From: Singulisphaera sp. GP187
GTDB taxonomy: Bacteria; Planctomycetota; Phycisphaerae; Phycisphaerales; SM1A02
Direction of reading: 5' to 3'
DNA: 10,085 bases
Assembly (NCBI GenBank): GCA_945896765.1
Contig: CAMDEL010000043.1
Span: 1-10,085, forward strand
Part shown: positions 1 to 7,345 of the stretch, piece after piece
Numbering within the stretch: the stretch's first letter is position 1
Layout: each line of letters begins with the position of its first letter
Made by a program: the position numbers and the translations under genes
The notes under the pieces: model-generated
Databases searched by the model: none
What the model saw: the letters and a program-made list of their open reading frames with translations, nothing else
What the model was told of the DNA's origin: nothing

Positions 1-475
1 CAGCACCAAGCATCCCCGCATCTTCATTCGCATCTCTCCAATCGACGATTGCGCCGACGACATCAGGTGTCATGTCTTCAATATTCATCAACTCGGTACT
101 GCTGAGCAAATTGACATTGGCCTTGGAGTGTTCATCAAGTGGACCAGCACTTTCGATGCCGTCCAAAAAGTGGCGAATATCATAGGTTCCAGTTTCCAAT
201 GTCCCATAGGAATGATCTTCAAGATCTAAAATCAAAGCGAGTGCGTCGTCAGGGTCAGGATTTTCTGTGTGGTATTCCATGATTGCGATCATCGTTTCGA
301 CGCCTGCTCGTGCGGCCCAACGAGCTTGAACGCGAGCGACTGCATCACTCCCCAAGACAGCTTGTCGAAATGAAAGAATCTGAAGACCAGCAACAATTGC
401 CGCAGCGATAGCGACAGCCCAAATCACAATGACCAGTACAGAACCGCGTCGATTTTTAGCCGCTGCAAAATTCAA
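1..475 (-). CDS. gspK: GspK-like minor pseudopilin, N-terminal part (runs off left edge)
   Basis: This is the pseudopilin expected to cap the type II secretion pseudopilus together with GspI and GspJ. The frame is open from 475 to the window edge, giving 158 residues. The N-terminus reads MNFAAAKNRRG then SVLVIVIWAVAIAAAI, a basic leader, a Gly at -1 of the prepilin peptidase site, and a hydrophobic helix. Mature position 5 is Ile instead of Glu, which is characteristic of GspK in this family. Further on, DEHSKANVNLLS and AIVDWRDANEDAG match the conserved GspK segments around residues 110-155. I chose a TTG start at 475-473: it overlaps the gspJ stop (TTGA) and has a strong GGAGGT ribosome binding site 8 nt upstream, while no ATG or GTG lies before the conserved leader. 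Family assignment is secure; the C-terminal half is outside the window. Confidence 0.88.
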   Translation of the reverse strand, partial: MNFAAAKNRRGSVLVIVIWAVAIAAAIVAGLQILSFRQAVLGSDAVARVQARWAARAGVETMIAIMEYHTENPDPDDALALILDLEDHSYGTLETGTYDIRHFLDGIESAGPLDEHSKANVNLLSSTELMNIEDMTPDVVGAIVDWRDANEDAGMLGA

Positions 476-1455
476 TTTGGCCGACCTCCAGTTCCTTGAT
501 TTGCAGGCCGATTTCCGCTCATTCCGCCGCCCTGTCCACCCTGTCCACCTTGTCCACCGCGGCCACCACCTTGTCCACCTTGACCGCCGCGGCCGCCTTG
601 TCCGCCCATTTGTCCACCTTGACCGCCGCGTCCACCGCCGCCAGATAATCCATCAGCACCTTGCGTTCCCGCAATTCCTGCTGCTGCTGCTCCCGCAATC
701 GCAGCATCTGCTCCAGCTTGCGCTGCTGCAACTTCGCCTCCTGCTGCAGAGGCAGGATCTTCGGCGGGAGGTTCCTCATAAGGAGGGGGAACACGATCGA
801 TCGGCACGATTGTTCGAAGGCTCATCAATTCACGGGAGTCAGCAAAAAAATCTGCGCCCTGTGCATCTCCTGCAGATGAAACTGTGACACGCAGTGCCAC
901 AGGCAGTCCATAGATGTCCGAGTCCCAAGAGTCATACCAATCAGTTCCGTCAGAAGCCTCGATGTAAAGTCCGATGATCCCATCCATCATTGGTGCGGCT
1001 TTCCCACCGCCGCCTTCATTGTCATCTGGAACTGAATCGGATCGCATCCACAGTGCGCTTCCGGATTCGTCATCGGTGACACGCAACTGAACTTCGTGTT
1101 CGATTCCATCACCTTCATAGGTCTTATTGCGAACGGGCGAGAGTTTGGTGGAATAGATCAGGACGTCATTTCGAGAAAGATCACCGATGGGAGAATTGAC
1201 AGAGTCGCCAGTCAGCAGGATTCTGGTGTCGATCAGGTTGTCGCTGCGGATGACTTGCTGAAGTTCGCGTCGAATTTTTTCGAGTGCCGTATTTGCCCGC
1301 AAATGTGCGTTCAATCGAACTTTCGAACTCGCTCTCGCGCGGGCGAGTTGGCTCAGAGAAGTTCCCAAGGTTCCAACGACGATGACGGCGATGATTCCCG
1401 CAATGATCAATTCGACAAGTGTGAATCCGCGACGAGTAATTTTATTTCTTGACAT
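472..1455 (-). CDS. gspJ: GspJ-like minor pseudopilin with Ala/Gly-rich C-terminal tail
   Basis: Minor pseudopilin of 327 residues, thought to act in the I-J-K tip complex that primes pseudopilus assembly. The start at 1455 (MSRNKITRRG|FTLVELIIAG) places the prepilin peptidase site at G10|F11 with Glu at mature position 5. GAGGG lies 5 nt upstream of this ATG. A longer frame exists back to 1533 but would put a long unrelated leader ahead of the site. The predicted globular part ends near residue 222 (RTIVPIDRVP). Then come a Pro/Glu linker (about 223-233), an Ala-rich stretch (about 235-264) and a Gly/Gln/Arg-rich stretch (about 269-314) built from GGQ and RGG units. Ordinary GspJ proteins are about 200 residues, so the last 100 residues are an addition. 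It overlaps gspI by 14 nt. The J assignment rests on position before K and after I plus the N-terminus; confidence in J rather than another minor pseudopilin is moderate to high. Confidence 0.85.
   Translation of the reverse strand: MSRNKITRRGFTLVELIIAGIIAVIVVGTLGTSLSQLARARASSKVRLNAHLRANTALEKIRRELQQVIRSDNLIDTRILLTGDSVNSPIGDLSRNDVLIYSTKLSPVRNKTYEGDGIEHEVQLRVTDDESGSALWMRSDSVPDDNEGGGGKAAPMMDGIIGLYIEASDGTDWYDSWDSDIYGLPVALRVTVSSAGDAQGADFFADSRELMSLRTIVPIDRVPPPYEEPPAEDPASAAGGEVAAAQAGADAAIAGAAAAGIAGTQGADGLSGGGGRGGQGGQMGGQGGRGGQGGQGGGRGGQGGQGGQGGGMSGNRPANQGTGGRPN
484..489 (-). promoter_or_regulatory. Ribosome binding site that fixes the gspK TTG start
   Basis: On the minus strand GGAGGT is followed by 8 nt and then TTG at 475. 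It lies inside the last codons of gspJ. It is the strongest Shine-Dalgarno match seen in the operon and is the main reason for choosing a TTG start. Confidence 0.65.
514..651 (-). repeat. Imperfect GGN/GGQ codon repeats encoding the GspJ Gly-rich tail
   Basis: The plus strand shows repeated 9-bp-like units built on TTGTCCACC, TTGACCGCC and CGGCCGCC. They translate on the minus strand as GGQ, GGR and RGG triplets. The unit length is a multiple of 3, so copy changes would keep the gspJ frame. Confidence 0.75.
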
Positions 1456-1906
1456 TACTGCCCTCATTCTTGGATTCAAAGTATTCCTGTCGATCGATTG
1501 GCTCTGATGGAGCGCGCTCTGGATTTGGCTCATCGCCTAGTCGTAAAGCAATTCGAGTTGCACAGCGAAATTCTCGTCCAACTGGATCGGTGATGATCGC
1601 CAGAACATCGCATGGCGCACCCGGCTCCGCCTTTTCGATATTGACTTGAAATTGAAAGTCGGCCCATGGTGCATCGCAATAACCAGAAAGATTGTGCGAC
1701 TTCGGCCACAATTCTGGTCCTTCAACAAGAACGCTGGCAAGAAGTTCGTCAAGTAATGCTGCGGCCATCACCGCACGCTCGCCGCGCTGTTGATCCATCA
1801 TCGCACGCGCAGCTAAAGAGACGACTGATCCAAGGCCAATCGCCAAAATAATTCCGGCGATCACGACTTCGATGAGTGCGAATGCTCGGCGAGAATTTTT
1901 TACCAC
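1442..1906 (-). CDS. gspI: GspI-like minor pseudopilin
   Basis: Minor pseudopilin of 154 residues, expected to pair with GspJ and GspK at the pseudopilus tip. The N-terminus MVKNSRRA|FALIEVVIAGIILAIGL gives a cleavage site at A8|F9 with Glu at mature position 5 and a long hydrophobic helix. Ala replaces the usual Gly at -1. The start codon is GTG at 1906-1904 and overlaps the gspH stop by 7 nt (GTGGTAA), so translation is probably coupled; only a weak GAGA sits upstream. The segment AAALLDELLASV (about residues 47-58) resembles the A..LA..... helix seen in GspI after the transmembrane part. The two cysteines near residues 77 and 99 (GYCDAPW, GAPCDVL) could form a disulfide after export; this is inference. 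The C-terminus is charged and probably unstructured. Confidence 0.83.
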   Translation of the reverse strand: MVKNSRRAFALIEVVIAGIILAIGLGSVVSLAARAMMDQQRGERAVMAAALLDELLASVLVEGPELWPKSHNLSGYCDAPWADFQFQVNIEKAEPGAPCDVLAIITDPVGREFRCATRIALRLGDEPNPERAPSEPIDRQEYFESKNEGSNVKK

Positions 1907-2472
1907 TTTTCGTCTCGCGTTCCATATTGATCAAGGTCAAGTGCCTCTCGAGTTTGAATCGCAGTTCCGCCCGCATCGAGTCGAGTTGGGACCATCGAAT
2001 TCGAATCAAGTCTCAACACAGTATCGATCAATCCCGAGAGCAAATGCATCTCGATGCTTGGCCGACCTCCTCCTGGAACGGAAGGAATCAGCCAGTCGGA
2101 TCCTGAAACTTCAACGTCATCAATTGAAAGCTCAACCAATTCCATCCCTCTGGGAAGTGCGACGGGCGAAAGGCGAATATCTGTGACCCATTCGTACTTC
2201 GATCGTTCACCATCTTCGCTTGTTGCCAATGGGTCGCGATCTTTGGTCAGCATGGAGAACCATCCAGTTTCTGGATCCTGCCAGAGTGCGATTTGCTGCG
2301 AGGATGTTGCATCACGAAACGCGAACATGGAAAGAAGATCACTCATTTTTGCAACAGCATTTTCATGTTCGGCTTTGGTTGTTCGAGTGAGTCGTGGGAC
2401 GATCATTGCGCTCAAGACGGCGAGAATCACCACCGCGACGATCACTTCAATCAATGTGAACGCTCGGCGCAT
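1900..2472 (-). CDS. gspH: GspH-like minor pseudopilin
   Basis: Minor pseudopilin of 190 residues following the major pseudopilin, the usual place for gspH. It opens directly with MRRA|FTLIEVIVAVVILAVLSAM: the leader is just four residues, Ala is at -1, and Glu is at mature position 5. After the helix come SDLLSMFAFRDATSSQQIALW, fitting the GspH/FimT pattern where the alpha helix leads into the first beta strands, and a beta-rich remainder. ATG at 2472 lies 8 nt after the gspG stop. AGGAG overlaps the last gspG codons with about 11 nt spacing, longer than ideal, so coupling to gspG is likely. The C-terminal half is not conserved enough for me to exclude another minor pseudopilin type. Confidence 0.8.
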   Translation of the reverse strand: MRRAFTLIEVIVAVVILAVLSAMIVPRLTRTTKAEHENAVAKMSDLLSMFAFRDATSSQQIALWQDPETGWFSMLTKDRDPLATSEDGERSKYEWVTDIRLSPVALPRGMELVELSIDDVEVSGSDWLIPSVPGGGRPSIEMHLLSGLIDTVLRLDSNSMVPTRLDAGGTAIQTREALDLDQYGTRDEKW

Positions 2473-2480
2473 AGTCTTTG

Positions 2481-2936
2481 CTACTCCTGGCCGTTGACGA
2501 TGTCTTTGTTTTCGCCATCGCCACCTGGTTGTCCGTCAGCGCCATAGGAAATCAAGTCAAAGTCTTTGTTGACTTCACCTGGGACGATGATGATGTATGG
2601 ATGTCCCCAAGGATCAAGGAGTGCCTTCTTGTTATCTAGGTATGGATCTTCACCTTCAGTCAAGATGTCCAGTTCGAAATCTTCTGGACATCTGCTCATT
2701 CCAGCTTCTGTCATATACAGACGAACTTGTTGAGCAAGCGAAGCCGCTTCTGTCTTTGCGCGTTTGTCCTTTGCAGAGCCGATAAACTTGGTGAGTCGCG
2801 GCACAAAGATTGCAGCCATGATGGCGACGATCGTGACTGCCACAATCACTTCGATCAAACTGAAAGCGCGTCGTTTGGAGTTGCTTCGAAGAGGGCGACG
2901 ATTGTGGGTAGAAAGAATCTGATGGTTGATGGACAT
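2481..2936 (-). CDS. gspG: GspG-like major pseudopilin
   Basis: Major pseudopilin of 151 residues, the main subunit of the short periplasmic pseudopilus of type II secretion. The N-terminus has a 24-residue basic leader and KRRA|FSLIEVIVAVTIVAIM, with Ala at -1 and Glu29 at mature position 5. The C-terminal half carries hallmark GspG elements: DPWGHPY (about residues 108-114), FDLISYGADG (126-135) and GGDGENKDI (138-146), the last two forming the calcium-binding loop of the family. The hallmark YxxDxGxYP-type region is modified (VRLYMTEAGMSRCPEDF). ATG at 2936 has GAGG 5 nt upstream. It follows a 56-nt gap after gspF, the largest gap inside the operon, which may hold an extra promoter for high expression. 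Confidence 0.93.
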   Translation of the reverse strand: MSINHQILSTHNRRPLRSNSKRRAFSLIEVIVAVTIVAIMAAIFVPRLTKFIGSAKDKRAKTEAASLAQQVRLYMTEAGMSRCPEDFELDILTEGEDPYLDNKKALLDPWGHPYIIIVPGEVNKDFDLISYGADGQPGGDGENKDIVNGQE

Positions 2937-2955
2937 TGTGACCTCGTTAAAAAAA

Positions 2956-2991
2956 CTAAATAAATATGAAAAGAGAAATATGGGAAGTGAA
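2956..2991 (-). promoter_or_regulatory. Possible internal promoter ahead of gspG
   Basis: The gspF-gspG gap is strongly AT-rich. On the minus strand TTCACT (2991-2986) and CATATT (2968-2963) are separated by 17 nt, each matching 4 of 6 sigma-70 consensus bases. CATATTT also occurs twice (2982-2976 and 2968-2962). This is a weak match in AT-rich DNA, given because the major pseudopilin is often made in excess. Confidence 0.25.
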
Positions 2992-2992
2992 A

Positions 2993-4243
2993 TTATCCGC
3001 CAATGGCGGCTTGAAGATTGAGAAGTGGAAGAAGAATGCCGAGCAAGACAAATCCTGCCACGAGGCCCATCACAATGAGCAGAATGGGAGGAAGCGCCTT
3101 GGTAAAAACCTTGAGTGAATTATTGACTTGACGATCGAAAGCAGTCGCCGCGTGCATCAGCATGGGCTCGAGTCGTCCCGAACGCTCTCCGATATTCACA
3201 ATCTGAATGAGCAGTGGGGGAAATAATCCAGAACGCTCGAGTGGATCGGCCAGCGAAGATCCTGTTGTGACACGCTCTTGCACTTCGTCGATCGCGGCCA
3301 TCATTGCGGAATTTCCCAATGTGTCTCGAACGACTCGCAGGGCTTGCAAAATTGGAATACCTGCGGAGACGAGGGTTCCAAGAGTGCGTGTAAAACGAGC
3401 GACCGCAACGTCTCGAAGCAGAACACCGACAATCGGAAGTCGCAGCAGGGTGAGATCAACAAGCATTCGATTCTGCGGCTGGGAGATCCAACGTCTCCAG
3501 CCAATGATGGCAGCAACTGTCGAAAGAGCGATCGCCCACCACCATCCTGTGATGAATCCAGCGATTCCCAAGAGAACTTTTGTAGGAAACGGAAGTTCCA
3601 CTCCGGGCTGTCCAGTGATCGGCGCCATCAGTCGCGGCAGCACAAATGTGATCAGCACAACAACGCTGATTGAGATCAGCCCAGCAACAATCATTGGATA
3701 GACCGTTGCTCCGACAACTTCTCTTCTCAATTCAACGGATCGATCAAGAAGATCCGCCAATTGATGCAGAACTTCAGCGTTGCGTCCCGACGCATCCGCG
3801 GCGCGAAACATTCCCACGGTCATGTCATCGAAGGGGGGGCCATACTCTTTCGCCGCCTGATGCAGCGGAACTCCAGCCTCGACGCGTTCAATCAAAAAAT
3901 CAAGAATGACTGGAAGCGCGCGCCCAGAAGCTTGCCGACGGACCGTACGCAATGATTGCATCAGTGGCAGACCAGCTTCGAGCGCAGTTGCAATTTCGCG
4001 AATGAAACTGGTGAGATCTGTCCGCGACATCGAAGGTCGACCTTTGAGCCGTCGATTCGAAACCGAGATTTTTGTGGGTGAAGCAAGGCGAGGCGATCTT
4101 CCTTGCGGCTCAGATTCATTTTCAATCGAAGTCGCAACGATTCCTGTGCGCGTCAAGATACGAATTGCATCAGCGCGATCCTCTGCTTGAATCGTTCCTC
4201 CGCTTGCTGCGGTACCGAGTCCTTGATATCGAAAAGTCGGCAT
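2993..4243 (-). CDS. gspF: GspF/PilC-family inner-membrane platform protein
   Basis: Polytopic inner-membrane protein of 416 residues on which the pseudopilus is assembled, driven by GspE. The N-terminus MPTFRYQGLGTAASGG is typical of the family. Two T2SF domains are visible: the first around residues 75-200 with FIREIATALEAGLPL and AADASGRNAEVL, the second around 280-400 with FTRTLGTLVSAGIPILQAL and GERSGRLEPML (352-361). Likely membrane segments are at about 180-205, 223-249 and 383-408. In the first domain the usual GE.SG..... reads AADASG, a mild divergence. ATG at 4243 is 8 nt after the gspE stop, and AGGA overlaps that stop with 6-nt spacing. Length matches the family norm of about 400. 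PilC of type IV pili is the same family, so naming depends on the pseudopilins around it. Confidence 0.95.
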   Translation of the reverse strand: MPTFRYQGLGTAASGGTIQAEDRADAIRILTRTGIVATSIENESEPQGRSPRLASPTKISVSNRRLKGRPSMSRTDLTSFIREIATALEAGLPLMQSLRTVRRQASGRALPVILDFLIERVEAGVPLHQAAKEYGPPFDDMTVGMFRAADASGRNAEVLHQLADLLDRSVELRREVVGATVYPMIVAGLISISVVVLITFVLPRLMAPITGQPGVELPFPTKVLLGIAGFITGWWWAIALSTVAAIIGWRRWISQPQNRMLVDLTLLRLPIVGVLLRDVAVARFTRTLGTLVSAGIPILQALRVVRDTLGNSAMMAAIDEVQERVTTGSSLADPLERSGLFPPLLIQIVNIGERSGRLEPMLMHAATAFDRQVNNSLKVFTKALPPILLIVMGLVAGFVLLGILLPLLNLQAAIGG

Positions 4244-4251
4244 GGTGGTTC

Positions 4252-5895
4252 CTATGGCTCAAAGTCATCGACATCTTGCGTGGCACGCAGAACCTCGGGG
4301 ATCGTGGTCAGACCCGTTTGAGCTTTCATCATTCCGTCGTGTCGCATGACGGTAAAATCCGAACCAGCCATTTCTTTCAGTTCCGTCACGGAAAGTCGTT
4401 TTGTGATTCCGTTACGCAACGCTGGATTCATGCGAAGCAATTCAAAGAACCCTAATCGTGATTTAAATCCTGTCTTCCTGCATTCGTCACATCCAACAGC
4501 TTTCCACTCGCCGCCTTCGAAGCCTGCAATCTCACTTGAAGTCAGCCGAGATTTCGTTTCATCATTCAGGGGCGTACGAACTTTGCAATGCACGCAGAGC
4601 CGTCTTCCCAGTCGTTGTGCGAGCAATCCTTCAAGCACGCTTGCAACCAAGAATGGTTCCGCACCCATGTCGACAAGTCGTCCGATGCTGGAAATGGCAT
4701 CATTGGTGTGGAGCGTGGAAAGGATGAGATGTCCCGTGAGTGCAGATCGAATTGCAATGTCAACAGTTTCGTTGTCTCGAATTTCACCCACCAGAATCAC
4801 GTCTGGATCTTGACGAAGAATGGCGCGCAGACCGATCGAAAAAGTCAATCCTCTTTTTGGATTGACGGGAATCTGATTCACCCCAGACAATTCGTATTCA
4901 ACAGGGTCTTCAATCGTGATGATCTTCTTGCGCGGGTCATAGAGTTTGCTTAAAGCTGCATAGAGAGTTGTCGTTTTCCCAGATCCAGTCGGTCCAGTGA
5001 CCAAGAGCAAACCGTGCGGCTTTTCGATCAGCCGATCCATTGTATTTCGATGAGCCTCGCTCATTCCCAAACTTTGTAAATCCAAAGCAAGATTGCTCTT
5101 GTCCAGAATACGCATCACAATGCTTTCGCCATAGATCGTTGGAACTGTCGAAACTCGCAAATCAACTTTTCTTCCTTCGAAGCGCAGCGTGATGTGGCCG
5201 TCCTGCGGGACATATCGCTCTGCAATATTCATCATTGCCATGATCTTCACGCGACCAATCAGCGCAGCTTGCAAATGCTTTGGCGGGGGAGGTTGTTCGA
5301 TCAGCACGCCGTCCACGCGGTACTTGATCTTCAAGTCGTTTTCGAATGGCTCAATGTGAATATCGCTGGTACGACTTTGAATCGCTTCCAGAATGAACAG
5401 ATTGACAAGGTTGATCAGCGTTGGCTGTTCAGCCATTCGATGCACGTCGGCAGCTTCGATCGCATCGACATTATTATCCGATTCATCGGTCGTCGATTCG
5501 TTATTACCTGCGAGCGATTCTGCAACGCGTGCGGCAGTTGTTCCATACGCACGCCGCATGAGTTCTCCGAAAGCCTCTGGTTCCACACCAAGTCTTGTCA
5601 CGGGAAGTTTGGCGATCGCAGCGATTTCATCGGCGGCGCCGAAATCAAGCGGGTTAAACATTGCAACGATCAAGCGCCCACGTTCAATTCGAATCGGTAC
5701 AGAGCGAACTCGAACCGCGACTTCGGGAGTCAATAAATCAATCGCAGCAGGATCAGTCTCTGGTGGTTTTTCAACCCAAGAAATTCCTAGAATGCGACAA
5801 CGCTCTCGGATTTTTGCCGTTTCATCCGCTGAACCTGGCGGAGTGAGATTGGCCTCCGTGGCTCCGAGTTGAAGATCGTTTGCCGCTGGTGTCAT
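4252..5895 (-). CDS. gspE: GspE/PilB-family secretion assembly ATPase
   Basis: Cytoplasmic hexameric ATPase of 547 residues that powers pseudopilus extension. All family motifs are present: an N-terminal domain (about 30-120), a central SDIHIEP segment (177-183), Walker A GPTGSGKTTT (301-310), Asp box ITIEDPVEY (326-334), Walker B VILVGE (366-371), His box STLHTND (393-399), and a tetracysteine zinc site C434/C437 and C469/C472 in the C-terminal domain. Nothing catalytic is missing, so it should be active. Zinc-site and N-domain layout fits GspE and PilB alike. The ATG at 5895 lies 3 nt after the stop of the preceding gene, and no Shine-Dalgarno is visible (upstream reads GACTGAACC), so translation probably depends on reinitiation after that gene. 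Confidence 0.96.
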   Translation of the reverse strand: MTPAANDLQLGATEANLTPPGSADETAKIRERCRILGISWVEKPPETDPAAIDLLTPEVAVRVRSVPIRIERGRLIVAMFNPLDFGAADEIAAIAKLPVTRLGVEPEAFGELMRRAYGTTAARVAESLAGNNESTTDESDNNVDAIEAADVHRMAEQPTLINLVNLFILEAIQSRTSDIHIEPFENDLKIKYRVDGVLIEQPPPPKHLQAALIGRVKIMAMMNIAERYVPQDGHITLRFEGRKVDLRVSTVPTIYGESIVMRILDKSNLALDLQSLGMSEAHRNTMDRLIEKPHGLLLVTGPTGSGKTTTLYAALSKLYDPRKKIITIEDPVEYELSGVNQIPVNPKRGLTFSIGLRAILRQDPDVILVGEIRDNETVDIAIRSALTGHLILSTLHTNDAISSIGRLVDMGAEPFLVASVLEGLLAQRLGRRLCVHCKVRTPLNDETKSRLTSSEIAGFEGGEWKAVGCDECRKTGFKSRLGFFELLRMNPALRNGITKRLSVTELKEMAGSDFTVMRHDGMMKAQTGLTTIPEVLRATQDVDDFEP

Positions 5896-5898
5896 GGT

Positions 5899-7248
5899 TC
5901 AGTCTGCAGTCTTTGGCGGAGCCGTATTTGATTTATCTCTGCTACCGCTTGTTGGTCGCGAGAGAGCGCTGTTCTCTGATGGACTTCGGCTGGGAGCATC
6001 GCCACCAGATTCCGCATTCAGAGCTGGTCCGATTTCTTCGCCTTTGCCTTTCCCGTTGCCCATCGGTCGCTGAGCAGCAGCAGCCAACTTTGCTGCTCCG
6101 GGGAGTTGTTCCGAAAGTTCAGGCCCGACGATCTCCGCAATTTTTTGGCGAGTCTTTTCATCCATCGCATCGCGTTCGTCAAGCAGCGGTCGATATGGGT
6201 CCAATGGTCCCTTTTGAACATTGGCATTTCCTTGAGTCATTTTGCGTCGAGTTTCTTCGGTTTGCTTCTTCGGTTCCTCGGTGCGATAGAGCGTTACCAA
6301 TCGCACTCGCCAGTCCTCATAGAACTTGACATATTCCACTTGAAGCGCATTGAGTTGAGCAATCTGCTCTGGTGAGAGCCCAGACAATTCAAGCGCAGCA
6401 GCAAAGTATGGAATCATCGGGCTTGGTCGGTATGCAGCAGGAAATGCAACCGCAAGAGCTTTCGCCCGAAAAATTGGCCCCCACTGATCGCCGTATGCAG
6501 TCGCAATCTTCTCCCTCGAAGAATCTTGCAGATCACGCAGTGCAACGCGAGTCGCCACGATCAATTCCAATTCCTTCAGTCCGCGCGCAAAGTCCTGAGC
6601 AACAAGTGCTTCTTTAATCTTGTCTTGCGAAGCGAGCAACTGAGTTGCACGTGCAACAAGCGCGGCATCCAATCCAAGTTCGTATTCATCGAGCGCTTCT
6701 TTGGCGGCGAGCATGAAATCAGGCGGTACTTCACACTCTCGAGAAACTTGTCGCAGATCGACGCTCTCTCCACTGAGAAGTCCACGAGGAAGTTCCTTCT
6801 CTCTGCGCATTGCTCGTTCTAGTTTCGGCCATCGTTCCTGTTGTTCGTCGCTCAAAACGCTGCGCAGATTTTCGACAAATCTCTGCTTCAGTCGAGCTTT
6901 TCCCTGAATCCATTTGTTGATAATCGGCATGATGACTCCCATCGCGCCTTGATCACCTGCGTTCCTCATTTGATCGTTCATCCCCTTCATCTCATCTCGC
7001 ATTCCATCGGTGCCAACCTTGAAGTCTGCAGAGTAATCCTGGATTAAACTTTCAACCGTCGGCACTTGCCAATCTTCCAAGACAAGAAAATCAATAAAGA
7101 GCGTGATGTCTCGATTCATATAATCAGGCTGAAATGCTTCGATGAATCCCGCCTGAAGTCCTAACTGTGCTTGAGCTGGCGGCGCCGATAGCCCGACGCA
7201 GATTGCGATTGCGGCAAGAAAAGTACGCGTGTGTGTTTTTAGGTTCAT
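5899..7248 (-). CDS. Secreted helical protein with LTXXQ-like motifs, first gene of the secretion operon
   Basis: Not recognised as a named family. The product is 449 residues. It starts with a clear signal peptide (MNLKTHTRTFLAAIAICVGLSA, probable cut after AQA27). The ATG at 7248 has AGGA 9 nt upstream; a frame extension to 7284 would bury the signal peptide behind 12 residues and is rejected. The mature part looks almost wholly alpha-helical and charged. LSDEQQERW (133-140) and LSPEQIAQL (291-299) resemble LTXXQ motifs of the Spy/CpxP periplasmic family, with a third loose copy MDEKTRQKI (362-370). The last 60 residues are Gly/Ser/Pro-rich and likely disordered. It lacks an outer-membrane anchor signal I can see. 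Position 3 nt before gspE suggests a role tied to the secretion machine, such as a periplasmic chaperone, scaffold or stress sensor; this is inference only. Confidence 0.85.
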   Translation of the reverse strand: MNLKTHTRTFLAAIAICVGLSAPPAQAQLGLQAGFIEAFQPDYMNRDITLFIDFLVLEDWQVPTVESLIQDYSADFKVGTDGMRDEMKGMNDQMRNAGDQGAMGVIMPIINKWIQGKARLKQRFVENLRSVLSDEQQERWPKLERAMRREKELPRGLLSGESVDLRQVSRECEVPPDFMLAAKEALDEYELGLDAALVARATQLLASQDKIKEALVAQDFARGLKELELIVATRVALRDLQDSSREKIATAYGDQWGPIFRAKALAVAFPAAYRPSPMIPYFAAALELSGLSPEQIAQLNALQVEYVKFYEDWRVRLVTLYRTEEPKKQTEETRRKMTQGNANVQKGPLDPYRPLLDERDAMDEKTRQKIAEIVGPELSEQLPGAAKLAAAAQRPMGNGKGKGEEIGPALNAESGGDAPSRSPSENSALSRPTSGSRDKSNTAPPKTAD

Positions 7249-7345
7249 TTGATGATTTCCTGATTTGGTAAAAGAATCGTCCAAAGTGAACGCCGAAGTG
7301 CGTCAGATATGGCAGAAATTCGCCTAATTCTGTGAGTTCGGATTG

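Noticed and set aside
514..651. Collagen-like repeat in the GspJ tail
   Set aside because: The triplets are GGQ and RGG with almost no Pro at the needed positions, so a triple helix is not supported.
514..651. CRISPR array
   Set aside because: Units are about 9 bp, continuous and coding, with no spacers; no cas gene is present.
519..794. Second minus-strand frame through the gspJ tail, Lys/Asp/Val-rich
   Set aside because: It is the shifted reading of the same repeat; the real frame continues from the conserved pseudopilin fold to a stop that overlaps gspK.
429..887. Plus-strand frame of 152 codons rich in His, Arg and Leu
   Set aside because: It is opposite gspJ and its composition mirrors the Gly-rich repeat read backwards; there is no ribosome binding site or family resemblance.
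1456..1533. Longer N-terminus of GspJ
   Set aside because: It would lie inside gspI and add 26 unrelated residues before the cleavage site; the 1455 ATG has a good GAGGG site.
3207..3701. Long plus-strand frame opposite gspF
   Set aside because: Ser/Arg/Thr-rich shadow frame with no signal or motif; gspF is fully supported on the other strand.
5194..5736. Plus-strand frame of 180 codons opposite gspE
   Set aside because: It overlaps a strongly conserved ATPase domain and shows no recognisable family features.
7249..7284. Longer N-terminus of the secreted protein
   Set aside because: It would move the signal peptide inward, and AGGA is well placed for the 7248 ATG.
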